A stretch of DNA of 64,000 bases from Rossellomorea vietnamensis (lineage in GTDB: Bacteria > Bacillota > Bacilli > Bacillales > Bacillaceae_B): contig NZ_VTEI01000002.1 in NCBI RefSeq assembly GCF_008180415.1, positions 330,518 to 394,517 of the forward strand, written 5' to 3'. This document shows, piece after piece, positions 27,511 to 36,487 of the stretch. A program made the position numbers and the translations under genes. The notes beneath the pieces were generated by a model. The model was not told the origin of the DNA and searched no databases. It was given only the letters and a program-made list of their open reading frames with translations. Numbering within the stretch: the first letter of the stretch is position 1; every line of letters starts with the position of its first letter.

Positions 27511-28536
27511 TCACATAACCTTCTTTCTCACGAGCTGGGAATACCTTACTGTTTTCTGTAACTTTTCAAAAGCTGCACCGCTTTGCACAGATTCTCTTGC
27601 CAATTTGACACCTTGGGCTATAGTAGTCGATTTTCCATTCGCGAATAGGGCTATTCCCGCATTGAAGAGGACTGTATCTAAATAGGCACCTTCTTTTCCT
27701 TTAAGAACCTGGAGAAGGATTTCTGTGTTTTCCATGGCATCACCGCCCCGTATCTCTTCATTTGAATAGACCGGGAGACCCGCTTCCTCAGGTGATAAAG
27801 TGAACTCTGTAACCTTTCCATTTTCCAGCAGAACTAAATGGTTCTCTCCTGCTAAAGATGCTTCATCCATGTATCCCGCACCATTTAAAACAACTGCCCG
27901 TTTTCTTCCCAGTTCATGAAGAACCATGGCCATTTTCTTAAGCATATCGCGTCTATAAATTCCTAATAGTTGAGTATCGATTGGGACAGGATTGGTCAGG
28001 GGGCCAATCATATTGAAAATGGTCGGGATTTTCAGTTCTCCCCTCACTTTCATGACCTTTTTCAAGCGGGTATGAACATAAGGAGCATACAGGAAGGCAA
28101 GTCCATTGCTCTCAAGCATTTCTTGAATTTCAAAACTGTCGAAATCAAGCGATATTCCTAAGTGCTCCAGCACATCAGAACTGCCGGTTTTGCTCGACAC
28201 ACTGCGATTGCCATGTTTGGCAACTTTAACTCCTGCACCTGCCAAAACAAAAGCAGTTGTTGTGCTGATATTAAAGCTCTGGGATCCATCCCCTCCTGTT
28301 CCGCAAATGTCCATAACATCTGACGCAGGAAAAGGCTGAAAGTTTGCTCGCTCACGCAGCAGCTCGACAAGCGCAGATATTTCCTGCACGGTTTCACCTT
28401 TCATTTTCAGGGCTGTCAAAAAGGAGGCAACTTCACTCTCGCTGGTTCCTTCTTGCAGCAGTAAGTCAACTGCCAATTTCATTTCACCCTTTTCAAATGA
28501 GATTCCGTCAAATAATTTTTGTAGAAACTCTTTCAT
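27511..28536 (-). CDS. trpD: Anthranilate phosphoribosyltransferase
   Basis: A 341-residue enzyme attaching phosphoribose from PRPP to anthranilate. The PRPP loop DICGTGGDGSQSFNIST is intact, followed by VAKHGNRSVSSKTGSSDVLE and NMIGPLTNP. The start overlaps trpG by 29 bp; GGAGG lies about 10 bp upstream of the ATG. It is not fused to trpG, unlike in enteric bacteria. Confidence 0.97.
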   Translation of the reverse strand: MKEFLQKLFDGISFEKGEMKLAVDLLLQEGTSESEVASFLTALKMKGETVQEISALVELLRERANFQPFPASDVMDICGTGGDGSQSFNISTTTAFVLAGAGVKVAKHGNRSVSSKTGSSDVLEHLGISLDFDSFEIQEMLESNGLAFLYAPYVHTRLKKVMKVRGELKIPTIFNMIGPLTNPVPIDTQLLGIYRRDMLKKMAMVLHELGRKRAVVLNGAGYMDEASLAGENHLVLLENGKVTEFTLSPEEAGLPVYSNEEIRGGDAMENTEILLQVLKGKEGAYLDTVLFNAGIALFANGKSTTIAQGVKLARESVQSGAAFEKLQKTVRYSQLVRKKVM

Positions 28537-29116
28537 TTTTCGCTTCCTCCTTCAGCAGAATAAAATTCTTCAGTATTTTTTTCCCAAGCTTTGTTCCAAT
28601 TGATTCTGGATGGAACTGGACACCGAACACCGGGTATTGAAAGTGTTCTAATGCCATGATTTCTTGATCATCCATCGAGAGAGCAGCAGCCGTTAAAACT
28701 GGCGGAAGTGAATCCTTCTTAACCACCAAGGAGTGATAACGCATCACTTCAACGGGCTGCGGGATATATTGAAATAATGCAGAATTATTATGTCTGATCA
28801 AGGATGTCTTTCCATGTCTGATATTCTCTGCCCGGACAACTTCTCCCCCAAATGCAGCTACGATCGCCTGATGCCCTAGGCATACTCCAAGAATAGGTGT
28901 TTTATTATAAAAATGCTGGATGACTTCAATGAGAACTCCAGCATTCTCAGGCCGGCCAGGACCGGGGGAAAGGACGATAGCCGAAGGATTGAGTTCTTCA
29001 ATCATTTCAATGGTCAATTCATCATTTCTTTTAACGAGTACATCTTCCCCAAGCTCGCGAAGATATTGATATAAATTAAATGTAAAAGAATCATAATTAT
29101 CAATTAACAAAATCAT
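28508..29116 (-). CDS. trpG: Anthranilate synthase glutamine amidotransferase subunit
   Basis: A 202-residue class I glutamine amidotransferase supplying ammonia to TrpE. The nucleophile Cys79 lies in ILGVCLGHQAI, and the His-Glu pair in FGVQFHPES. SPGPGRPENAG is the oxyanion region. The ATG overlaps the trpE stop (ATGA). In B. subtilis this subunit is supplied from the folate operon (pabA); here it lies inside the trp operon. It may still serve both pathways if no other copy exists in the genome. Confidence 0.95.
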   Translation of the reverse strand: MILLIDNYDSFTFNLYQYLRELGEDVLVKRNDELTIEMIEELNPSAIVLSPGPGRPENAGVLIEVIQHFYNKTPILGVCLGHQAIVAAFGGEVVRAENIRHGKTSLIRHNNSALFQYIPQPVEVMRYHSLVVKKDSLPPVLTAAALSMDDQEIMALEHFQYPVFGVQFHPESIGTKLGKKILKNFILLKEEAKNERVSTKII

Positions 29117-30501
29117 TTTGCCACCTCGATTAATGCTTTCGCTTTATTGATGGTTTCCTCGTATTCCTTTTCAGCTTCGGAATCGTAAACGACACCTGCT
29201 CCTGCCTGCACATACGCGTATTCATCTTTGATAACCATCGTTCTGATTGCCAGTGCCATATCAATATCGCCATTTACAGAAATGTAGCCCACCGTACCTG
29301 AATACACACCCCGTTTACAGTTCTCCAAATCGTTGATGATTTTCATTGCGGCTATCTTAGGAGCTCCGCTGACTGTTCCTGCTGGAAGACTCGCGGTGAT
29401 GACATCCATGCTGTCAACCGATGGATGAAGCTTTCCTTCCACTTCCGACACCAGGTGCATCACATATTTGTACCGCTCGACCATCATGTACTTAGTCAAA
29501 GTGATACTCCCCGGTTCACAGACCCTTCCCAGGTCATTTCTGGCAAGGTCCACAAGCATTCGGTGTTCAGCAAGCTCTTTTTCATCTTCTTTGAGCTCTT
29601 TTTCCAATCCACTGTCTTCCTGATCATCTAAGCCCCGCCTGCGGGTTCCGGCAATCGGATTGGCCGTAACCGTTCTCCCCTGCACCTTGATGAAACTCTC
29701 AGGGGAGGTGCCAAGCACTACATAGTCTTCAAAATCGATAAAGAACATATAAGGAGACGGATTGCTTTTTCTTAATTTGCGGTAATAAGTAAAGGCATCT
29801 CCGGAGAATTCAGACCTGAATCTTTGCGATAACACGACTTGAAATATTTCACCGGAAAGCACCTGTTCCTTGGCTTCGTCTACCATAGCGAGGAATTGTT
29901 CCCTCGATAATTGAGATTGGAAGGATAGCCGGCCGGGATCACACTCATCCTGTACAGTTTCTATTTGGCGGATGCTCTCTTCCATTTCATCCAGCATCCC
30001 CTCCGGCACCTGAACTGACTCTTCATCAAAACCCTGTAATGCAAGCAAAATCACTTTGTTTTCAAGATGATCAAAAACGATGGTTTTTTCGTAATACATA
30101 AGATGGATGTCTGGCATTTCAAGAGCGTTCTCTGGTATCCGGCCGATATGTTCATAATGGCGGATGTTATCATATCCGATATAGCCCACCGCTCCGCCCT
30201 CAAAAGGAAAGTCCTGCTTAATGCCTGATGTACCGGAAAACATCTTTTTCAGCTTTTCGAAAGGATTGCCTTCTGAATGGAAGATTTCTCCTGAAGGATA
30301 ATGAACTTCTGTCATTTCACGGCCATCTGCCTTAAATTCATAAAAAGGATTGCTGCCAAGGAATGAATATCTCCCTGATCTTTGATGCTTCAGCGAACTC
30401 TCAAGCAGGAACTTACGACGCCCCCTCAACTTTTTGAAAACACTGATCGGCGTCAGTTCATCCGCATTTATTTCTCTGGTATGGAATCGGATATCTTTCA
30501 T
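29113..30501 (-). CDS. trpE: Anthranilate synthase component I
   Basis: A 462-residue enzyme converting chorismate and ammonia to anthranilate. The feedback-binding LLES motif is present (FLLESSLKHQRSGRYSFLG, about residues 31-49). The chorismate-binding C-terminal domain shows PIAGTRRRG, LVDLARNDLGRVC and VQAGAGVVYDSEAE. I start it at the ATG at 30501, with AGGAGG 8 bp upstream; a longer frame runs into the T-box terminator and is not coding. First gene of trpEGDCFBA, under T-box control. Confidence 0.96.
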   Translation of the reverse strand: MKDIRFHTREINADELTPISVFKKLRGRRKFLLESSLKHQRSGRYSFLGSNPFYEFKADGREMTEVHYPSGEIFHSEGNPFEKLKKMFSGTSGIKQDFPFEGGAVGYIGYDNIRHYEHIGRIPENALEMPDIHLMYYEKTIVFDHLENKVILLALQGFDEESVQVPEGMLDEMEESIRQIETVQDECDPGRLSFQSQLSREQFLAMVDEAKEQVLSGEIFQVVLSQRFRSEFSGDAFTYYRKLRKSNPSPYMFFIDFEDYVVLGTSPESFIKVQGRTVTANPIAGTRRRGLDDQEDSGLEKELKEDEKELAEHRMLVDLARNDLGRVCEPGSITLTKYMMVERYKYVMHLVSEVEGKLHPSVDSMDVITASLPAGTVSGAPKIAAMKIINDLENCKRGVYSGTVGYISVNGDIDMALAIRTMVIKDEYAYVQAGAGVVYDSEAEKEYEETINKAKALIEVAK

Positions 30502-30569
30502 CTGTTTCTTCCTCCTGTTTCTTCCTGTGACAGTCACGCCCCGGAATTTGTCGATTTTCTTCTCTAAAC

Positions 30570-30613
30570 AAAAAAGTCCCCCATGAAAACAGATCAACTG
30601 TTTCATGGAGGAC
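30570..30613 (-). terminator. T-box terminator, promoter-distal (second) unit
   Basis: On the minus strand GTCCTCCATGAAACAG pairs with CTGTTTTCATGGGGGAC, followed by T6. This is the regulated terminator of the T-box nearest trpE. Its 5' side overlaps the sequence expected to form the antiterminator with the T-box motif. Confidence 0.9.
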
Positions 30614-30850
30614 GATTGAAATCGCGGTGCCACCTCGCATTGAAGCTCAAAAAAGAACTTCCTCTTTTTCAGGTACGGGAAAATAATCCGATACCCTATC
30701 CTTTTAACGGTGGAACCCCGGACTGCCCTACTTCTGTTCAAGCAGCCTCTCACAAGTCCATTCAATAGTGCCCCTCGTGCCGGATTCTCATCTCCGCCGG
30801 CTTTCTGTAACGATTTCAGCATTACCTACTACTCTTGTTCAATGATTTTT
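30570..30850 (-). promoter_or_regulatory. Tryptophan T-box riboswitch, unit nearest trpE
   Basis: The conserved T-box motif reads GAGGTGGCACCGCGAT at 30621-30636 (minus strand). Upstream lies stem I with AGTA-type and GA-rich elements, and a specifier loop TTGAATGGACTTG. The codon TGG (30760-30758) sits in the same context as in the other unit and specifies tryptophan. Uncharged tRNA-Trp is expected to favour readthrough into trpE. Stem boundaries were judged by eye. Confidence 0.88.
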
Positions 30851-30871
30851 CTTTATGGAATTTTTTCAAAT

Positions 30872-30913
30872 AAAAAAAGGGTTTCCCGTCCTAAAAATAA
30901 GGACGGGAAACCC
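30872..30913 (-). terminator. T-box terminator, first unit
   Basis: GGGTTTCCCGTCC and GGACGGGAAACCC form a perfect 13-bp stem followed by T7 on the minus strand. Confidence 0.92.
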
Positions 30914-31150
30914 GTGGTACCACCTTCGTTGACTGTCTGACAGCCCGCTTAGCCATATCGGAGAATAATCTCTAATATGTGTCTCTTATATCGATGAGAC
31001 GTTCGTCAAAGCCTACTCTCGACACAAGCCGATTTCGGTTTGAAGGCTCGGAAGTCCATTCACATCCATGATTCACACCAGTTCACACCACCCACTGGCT
31101 CTCTTAAGTGATCATCGGAAGCTACTCCTCTTCGTCAACGCCGATCCGTT
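30872..31150 (-). promoter_or_regulatory. Tryptophan T-box riboswitch, promoter-proximal unit
   Basis: The T-box motif is GAAGGTGGTACCACGG (minus strand, about 30911-30926). Stem I contains GACGAAGAGGAGTAGC, the GGTGGTGTGAACTGGTGTG region, and a specifier loop GTGAATGGACTTCC with TGG at 31058-31056. The unit ends with its own terminator, so the leader has two complete T-boxes in series before trpE. Confidence 0.9.
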
Positions 31151-31165
31151 TTGTAATTGTTAATT

Positions 31166-31195
31166 ATCATAATATAAAGTGAACTGGTTAGTCAA
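31166..31195 (-). promoter_or_regulatory. Promoter of the trp operon
   Basis: On the minus strand TTGACT (31195-31190), an 18-bp spacer and TATGAT (31171-31166) fit a vegetative sigma-A promoter. It is placed to start RNA just before the first T-box. Confidence 0.75.
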
Positions 31196-31258
31196 TAGGC
31201 TTTTATCAGAATTTTATATTTTAATGAATTGACTTAAATTGCAAACCACCAGGATTAA

Positions 31259-31440
31259 GAATCCTTTCGCAATTATTGCTGCTTTCGAAAAATCCAAACG
31301 CCGGATTTTCCACCGGATACGAAGAGTTTTATCTCTTAGCAGGGAAGAGTGGCACTTTTCATCCTTACCATACTTTCAGCTCTTATTATTGATATATCTT
31401 CGGTATTAGTATCATAAAGCAACAAAGTTACGAAAAGAGC
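31259..31440 (+). mobile_element. MITE-A copy, left end eroded
   Basis: The interior and right end are typical (GCCGGATTTTCCACCGGATA; TAGTATCATAAAGCAACAAA; CGAAAAGAGC). The left end reads GAATCCTTTCGC instead of GGCTGTTTTCGC. No clear target duplication. It fills the space between the trp promoter and the sqhC stop. Confidence 0.7.
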
Positions 31441-31465
31441 TTTTTTAAAAGATTTTATTTTGTCT

Positions 31466-33343
31466 TTATTTCTCTATGAATTTATTTTTATAGTTGCTTA
31501 ACGTCAGAAGGGGCCAGATATAGTTATAACTATGATAGTGAATATAAAACCTTCCGGGCAGCCCTGAACCTGTAGGATATTTCGTCCGCCAATCATCACT
31601 TTGGATGAGAATAAGGAGCGCTTCCATCCCCCGGCGGATTTCCTTGGTCGGGAAATCGCTTGCCGCAATCAATGCATCCAGGGCCCACGCTGTCTGTGAT
31701 GGAGTGCTGCTCCCCAATGAGATATACCTCTTCTCTTTATCACTGCGGCAGGATTCCCCCCAGCCTCCGTCACTATTTTGAATCTGGCACAGCCACTTTT
31801 TCGCTCTTACTATTGCATCTTCTCCATTTCTTACTCCTGCTGCACTCAAACCGGTAAGAGCTGCCCAAGTTCCGTAAATATAACAAATGCCCCATTTCCC
31901 ATACCATGACCCGTTCTTTTCCTGGTGGCGCATCAGCCAATCAATCCCCATTTTTACTTGTTTACTTTTCCATATCATCCCGGCATCCTTGCATAAGAAT
32001 TCAAGCGTCCTTCCGGTTAAATCTGCACAAGATTTGTCTAACGCTGCATCTTCCGCTCCATCCATGGGCACCCAGGACAAGATTTCTTTATTTTTGTTTT
32101 TCTCGAATGCCGGCCAGCCTCCATCTTCATTTTGCATGGCTAAAGCCCATTTGACTCCTTTTTCCCATGCAGCATACTTCTTCGAGTCTTGAAAAGCCTC
32201 TGATTTTACTGCCCTTAAGGCAGCAGTTGTATCATCAACATCCGGGTTAATCGTGTTGCTGTGGGAAAATCCCCATCCACCCGGAATCGTCCCAGGTGCT
32301 TCTAGAGCCCAATCCCCTTTTTTGTAGTGCTGCTGTTTGAAGAGGTACTCATTTGCCATGACAATCGGCTTGGTCCCGTAATCCATTCCTGAAGTTTGAA
32401 GGGCGTGGGTGATCAAAGCTGTATCCCATACAGTCGACGTTGAGTTTTGGATATGAGGAAAGCCCTTTCCTTTACATTGATAGGACATCAGCGCTTTCAC
32501 TGCTTCGACGATCAGGGGATGCTCTCTGGAGTACCCTTGTGATAGGAGTGCAAAGATCATATAAAAAGTGGAACTGAAATAACTGTATAGGCTGCCATCG
32601 ATTTCAATCCTGCTCAGCATATAGTCCATCGCCGCCTTTTTACTGAGCTTTCTTAAATTTGCAGGAACAGCCGCGATCGCTTCCAGCCCCTTTGTAAGGG
32701 AGTCCACAAAGATTCTTTCATTCTTGCGGAAAAATAAATCGGCTTCCTTTTCTGTCAGTAAGTCTGAGAAATCAGGCGGCAAGAAACTTTTACGGATATA
32801 CTCCTCGCTTTTCAACAGGAGGAGAGGTGCCATATGAACCCTTGCATAGGCACTAAAATCCATGAAGCTGACAGGAAAATAAGAGGGCAGGAGAATAATC
32901 TCTGCAGGTACAGGAAAGAAGCGGTCCCAAGGATACTGTCCATGAACAGCGAGCATGAACTTCGTCATAGAATGGACTTTATCAAGGCCGCCTCGGGAAA
33001 GGATATAGCTTCTTGCTTTCACCATATTTTTATCTGCCTTTTTGGCTGTGCCGCTCCAAAGCAAGGCAAAATAAGCCTCTACTGTAGCAGAAAGATTTCC
33101 TTCCTCTTCATCATTGAAAATCTTCCAATGACCTTCGGTGGTTTGCTTGGATAATAGACGTGTTCCGAGCTCCTCAGTCAATTTTTTCTTTTTAATGCCC
33201 AAAGACTTCATCAGGACAATCATATAGGCATCGGTCATTAAACTATTTTCAAAACAGTAATGCCACGATCCGTCACTTTGCTGTCCGGCTGTCAATCTGT
33301 CCCTTATTCGGGTTATCTGCTCTTCTATATTGACTTCCATCAT
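31466..33343 (-). CDS. sqhC: Squalene-hopene cyclase family, sporulenol-synthase-like
   Basis: A 625-residue terpene cyclase. The acid motif that protonates the substrate is NPDVDDTTAALRA (DxDD). Several QW repeats are visible (QNEDGGWPAF, QEKNGSWYGKWG, QNSDGGWGE). The similarity to B. subtilis SqhC, which cyclises tetraprenyl-beta-curcumene to sporulenes in spores, is strong along the whole length, for example NSTSTVWDTALI and WGICYIYGTWAALTG. I start at the ATG at 33343, where alignment with SqhC begins; a longer frame to 33427 is less likely. Membrane-associated, probably sporulation-linked. No neighbouring isoprenoid genes. Confidence 0.88.
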   Translation of the reverse strand: MMEVNIEEQITRIRDRLTAGQQSDGSWHYCFENSLMTDAYMIVLMKSLGIKKKKLTEELGTRLLSKQTTEGHWKIFNDEEEGNLSATVEAYFALLWSGTAKKADKNMVKARSYILSRGGLDKVHSMTKFMLAVHGQYPWDRFFPVPAEIILLPSYFPVSFMDFSAYARVHMAPLLLLKSEEYIRKSFLPPDFSDLLTEKEADLFFRKNERIFVDSLTKGLEAIAAVPANLRKLSKKAAMDYMLSRIEIDGSLYSYFSSTFYMIFALLSQGYSREHPLIVEAVKALMSYQCKGKGFPHIQNSTSTVWDTALITHALQTSGMDYGTKPIVMANEYLFKQQHYKKGDWALEAPGTIPGGWGFSHSNTINPDVDDTTAALRAVKSEAFQDSKKYAAWEKGVKWALAMQNEDGGWPAFEKNKNKEILSWVPMDGAEDAALDKSCADLTGRTLEFLCKDAGMIWKSKQVKMGIDWLMRHQEKNGSWYGKWGICYIYGTWAALTGLSAAGVRNGEDAIVRAKKWLCQIQNSDGGWGESCRSDKEKRYISLGSSTPSQTAWALDALIAASDFPTKEIRRGMEALLILIQSDDWRTKYPTGSGLPGRFYIHYHSYNYIWPLLTLSNYKNKFIEK

Positions 33344-33510
33344 TACACCGCCTTTTTCAGGAAGGATATCTATTAATATATTCAGGGGTTTCTCCCACAT
33401 GCCGTGAAACTTATTCAAGAAGTTCAATAATTTTACATATCTTCCAGCGGAAATAATTCCCTTTTTTTATATACTATAAATAACAAAACTTTTCCCAAGG
33501 GGGAATCAGT

Positions 33511-34566
33511 ATGGTGGACGCTATTCAGAAACCGAAAAAGAAATGGCTGCTTTTTCTTTCGTTAACAACGTTGATACTATTATGTAATTTTTTCGTTTAC
33601 CGCCTTGAAGAAGTGCCAGAAGGAATGGTTATTGGATCAATTGTTGACTTGATGATCGTCATACCACTTTTGGCTTACTTTTTTATCATTCGGGGGACCC
33701 ACTCTTTCAAAACATTATCCCTTGTCATTGCAGCAGGATACGGTGCTGCTTGGATCATCGTCCCAAACGATCATTTGTCATCACTCCCATTTTTTAAATA
33801 CCTGCTCTTTGCAGCCGAAGGAGCCTTCTTGCTTCTTGAACTGTATATCGCCTTTCATATCATAAAGACGATTCCTAAAGTTTGGACCTATACAAAGGAA
33901 CTCAAAGCGGATGATGGAGACTTTTTCCCACACCGGCTCGAGACAGCCATCCAGAGAAATATGTCTGCTCCCCTATTTATGAAAATCTATCTGACCGAAT
34001 TTTCTCTGTTCTACTACAGCTTGTGTTCATGGAAGAAAAAAGCTTTAGTGACTAAAGACTCGTTCACCCTTCATCATAAAACAAGCACCATGGCCCTTTA
34101 TATAATGGTTATTCACGCCATTCTTCTTGAATCGGCCGGTCTTCACTACCTGCTTCACCAGTGGAATCCAATTGTTTCCTGGATCCTACTCATATTGAAT
34201 ATATATACTGTGTTTTTCATTCTTGCCCAAATACAAGGTTTCCGCCTCAATCCTGTGAGGATCACCGAAGACCAGCTCATCATACGGATAGGGTTTGCCA
34301 GCAGAATCAATATTCCTTTAAAAGCCATTAAATCTATCAGAGAGTATGAAGGCCCTGAGAAACTCGAAAAAGAAATGGTCAAAACAACCTTTCAGGCAAT
34401 TGCCCCTGATTTCATTGAAGAAAAACCTCAGCTTGAAATTCTTTTAAATGAACCGCAAAAAGCCTATTTACTTTATGGTTTCACAAAAAGTGTGTCACAG
34501 ATTCATATCAGGCTGGATGACCCTTCTGCCTTTAAACCCGCTCTGACCAAAAAAATCACAATATGA
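33511..34566 (+). CDS. Multi-pass membrane protein of unknown function
   Basis: A 351-residue protein. Four hydrophobic segments lie between residues 10 and 115 (including WLLFLSLTTLILLCNFFVY and YLLFAAEGAFLLLELYIAF), then a soluble region, then two more near 200-245. The C-terminal 110 residues (FRLNPVRITEDQLIIRIGFA onward) look like a membrane-attached PH-like domain. I do not recognise a function; related Bacillus proteins carry an old and unsupported 'beta-carotene monooxygenase' label. GGGGGAA precedes the ATG. It is 140 bp upstream of pxpB and could be co-transcribed. Confidence 0.7.
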   Translation: MVDAIQKPKKKWLLFLSLTTLILLCNFFVYRLEEVPEGMVIGSIVDLMIVIPLLAYFFIIRGTHSFKTLSLVIAAGYGAAWIIVPNDHLSSLPFFKYLLFAAEGAFLLLELYIAFHIIKTIPKVWTYTKELKADDGDFFPHRLETAIQRNMSAPLFMKIYLTEFSLFYYSLCSWKKKALVTKDSFTLHHKTSTMALYIMVIHAILLESAGLHYLLHQWNPIVSWILLILNIYTVFFILAQIQGFRLNPVRITEDQLIIRIGFASRINIPLKAIKSIREYEGPEKLEKEMVKTTFQAIAPDFIEEKPQLEILLNEPQKAYLLYGFTKSVSQIHIRLDDPSAFKPALTKKITI

Positions 34567-34707
34567 CACCCAGATGCTGCTCTTCCAAATTAGAAGAGCA
34601 GCCTTTTCTCTGTTCCATGTTCTCTGATTGCCCCTCCCTCTCTCTCCTTTCAATTTATGTTAGAATTGATATTGAATTCAGAATGTTGATGAATGGATGT
34701 GTTGACA

Positions 34708-35406
34708 ATGAACTATACAATTTATCCCCTTGGAGATTCTGCTCTTATAGCCGATTTTCATAGCGCTGATGAAGAAAGACTGTTGAATATATTAACCTCT
34801 CTTACACAAGCTCTACCCTCGTTCATGCACGAATCCTTCATTGAGGCGGTGCCCTCTTATAACACGGTAACCGTTCACTATGACCCTCTTAAAATAAAAT
34901 CTCATTACCCCTTTCAACTGATGAAGGCTGCACTGATTGAATCAATCGATGCGTTGGAGGTGAAGGAAGGCAGGAAAAATAAAGACATTGTTACCATTCC
35001 GGTCCTTTATGGGAATGGTTATGGCCCCGACCTTCCTTTCGTTGCACAATACAATGATATTTCTGTTGAGGAAGTCATTAAGATCCATTCCGAAAAACTA
35101 TATACTGTAGCTTTTCTGGGTTTTTCCCCGGGTTTCCCTTTCTTAAGAGGAATGTCCTCTTCTATTACCGCACCAAGGCGGCAAAGCCCACGGATCAAAA
35201 TTGAAGAGGGTTCTGTCGGGATTGCAGGCAGCCAGACTGGTGTATACCCTGTTTCCTCACCAGGAGGCTGGCAAATCATAGGCAGGACACCTTTGAAGCT
35301 GTTCAACCCCGGCAATCCTGATAATCCTGCCCTCCTCTCCCAAGGGGACCTGTTGAAGTTCACATCTATATCTAAAGAAGAATTTCATAGATTGGAGGAA
35401 AGCTGA
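34708..35406 (+). CDS. pxpB: 5-oxoprolinase subunit B (KipI-like)
   Basis: A 232-residue subunit of the ATP-dependent PxpABC 5-oxoprolinase, which converts 5-oxoproline to glutamate. Hallmarks are YPLGDSALIADF at the start, LGFSPGFPFLRGM, and GSVGIAGSQTGVYPVSSPGG near the C terminus. B. subtilis KipI, the homologue, was first described as an inhibitor of the sporulation kinase KinA, so a double role is possible. I prefer the ATG at 34708, which aligns with homologues; an ATG at 34693 would add five residues. It is 2 bp from pxpC. Confidence 0.92.
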   Translation: MNYTIYPLGDSALIADFHSADEERLLNILTSLTQALPSFMHESFIEAVPSYNTVTVHYDPLKIKSHYPFQLMKAALIESIDALEVKEGRKNKDIVTIPVLYGNGYGPDLPFVAQYNDISVEEVIKIHSEKLYTVAFLGFSPGFPFLRGMSSSITAPRRQSPRIKIEEGSVGIAGSQTGVYPVSSPGGWQIIGRTPLKLFNPGNPDNPALLSQGDLLKFTSISKEEFHRLEES

Positions 35407-35408
35407 CC

Positions 35409-36365
35409 ATGGGTTTCTCAGTAGAAAAGAGCGGCTTGTTGACGACCATCCAGGATAAAGGCAGGACAGGCTACCGAAATATCGGCATGCCAGTCAGCGG
35501 TCCCATGGACTCCACTGCATTCCGACTGGCTAATCTTATAGTGGGTAACAGGGAGACTGAAGCTGCATTGGAAGTCACCATGCAAGGACCTGTATTACAC
35601 TTCACATCGGACACAGAACTGGCCCTCTGCGGTGCAGATTTGAACCCCTCCATTAACAATGAAAGGGTATCCAACAACAAACCCTTGCTGATAAAAAAAG
35701 GGGATGTCCTTCGATTCGGGCTCGCTGAAAAAGGAATGCGCGTGTATATCGCTTTCAAAGGCGGCATCAAAATAGAGAAACAACTTGGAAGCTGCAGTAC
35801 CTATCTGCCCGCGGGAATTGGCGGTTACAAGGGAAGAGCATTAAAAGCAGGCGATAAGATTGATCTGAATTCAGAAGGTCATTCAGACAGAAAAATTTCC
35901 TGGTCTGCTTCACCCTCCTTCTTCACCTATTTTCAAAAGAGAGAAGTGAGAATCCTCAAGAGCAAGCAGTGGAATTGGTTTACTAAAGAAGCACAATCAA
36001 GCTTCTTGTCAAGAGATTTTACCATTCAGTCAGAGTCCGACCGCATGGGGTATAGATTGAATGGGCCAACGCTCATGACAAAAGAAAAACGGGAGTTATC
36101 TACTGAAGGAATAGTAAAAGGGTCGATTCAAGTGCCTGCAAACGGCCTGCCTATCATCCTCATGGCCGACAGCCAGCCCACAGGAGGCTACCCAAAAATC
36201 GCCAATGTCATAACAGCCGACCTGCCTGTCATTGCCCAGCTGAAGCCTCTTGAAAAAATTCGTTTCAAGGAAGTCACAATACAGGAAGCTTATCAAGCAT
36301 TAGTGGATAAAGAAGAGGATTTTAAATTAATTAAGTCTGGAATCCGATTGAAAAATAGAGACTGA
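35409..36365 (+). CDS. pxpC: 5-oxoprolinase subunit C (KipA-like)
   Basis: A 318-residue subunit, related to the allophanate hydrolase/urea carboxylase fold. The N-terminal signature is TIQDKGRTGYRNIGMPVSGP. The core shows ADLNPSINNE and the C-terminal half has SDRMGYRLNGP and ADSQPTGGYPKIANVI. It lies 2 bp after pxpB and 120 bp before pxpA. The order B-C-A is an operon-like set. Confidence 0.93.
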   Translation: MGFSVEKSGLLTTIQDKGRTGYRNIGMPVSGPMDSTAFRLANLIVGNRETEAALEVTMQGPVLHFTSDTELALCGADLNPSINNERVSNNKPLLIKKGDVLRFGLAEKGMRVYIAFKGGIKIEKQLGSCSTYLPAGIGGYKGRALKAGDKIDLNSEGHSDRKISWSASPSFFTYFQKREVRILKSKQWNWFTKEAQSSFLSRDFTIQSESDRMGYRLNGPTLMTKEKRELSTEGIVKGSIQVPANGLPIILMADSQPTGGYPKIANVITADLPVIAQLKPLEKIRFKEVTIQEAYQALVDKEEDFKLIKSGIRLKNRD

Positions 36366-36473
36366 AACAAACAAAATAAGTATCCGTTCTCAATTGCAGT
36401 AAACTATCAGCAGAGTTCACTGGATTCTGGTGAATTACCGGGATACTGAGAGTTCGGCTAAGAAGCTAAGAAC

Positions 36474-36479
36474 AGGAGG
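36474..36479 (+). promoter_or_regulatory. Ribosome-binding site that fixes an ATT start for pxpA
   Basis: A perfect AGGAGG ends 8 bp before an in-frame ATT at 36488. The next in-frame candidate, TTG at 36500, is 20 bp away, too far for this site. No ATG or GTG in frame lies between. Confidence 0.7.
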
Positions 36480-36487
36480 AGATCAGC

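Noticed and set aside
30502..30822. Longer N terminus for trpE
   Set aside because: This part of the frame runs through the T-box terminator and motif; the ATG at 30501 has its own AGGAGG and aligns with TrpE.
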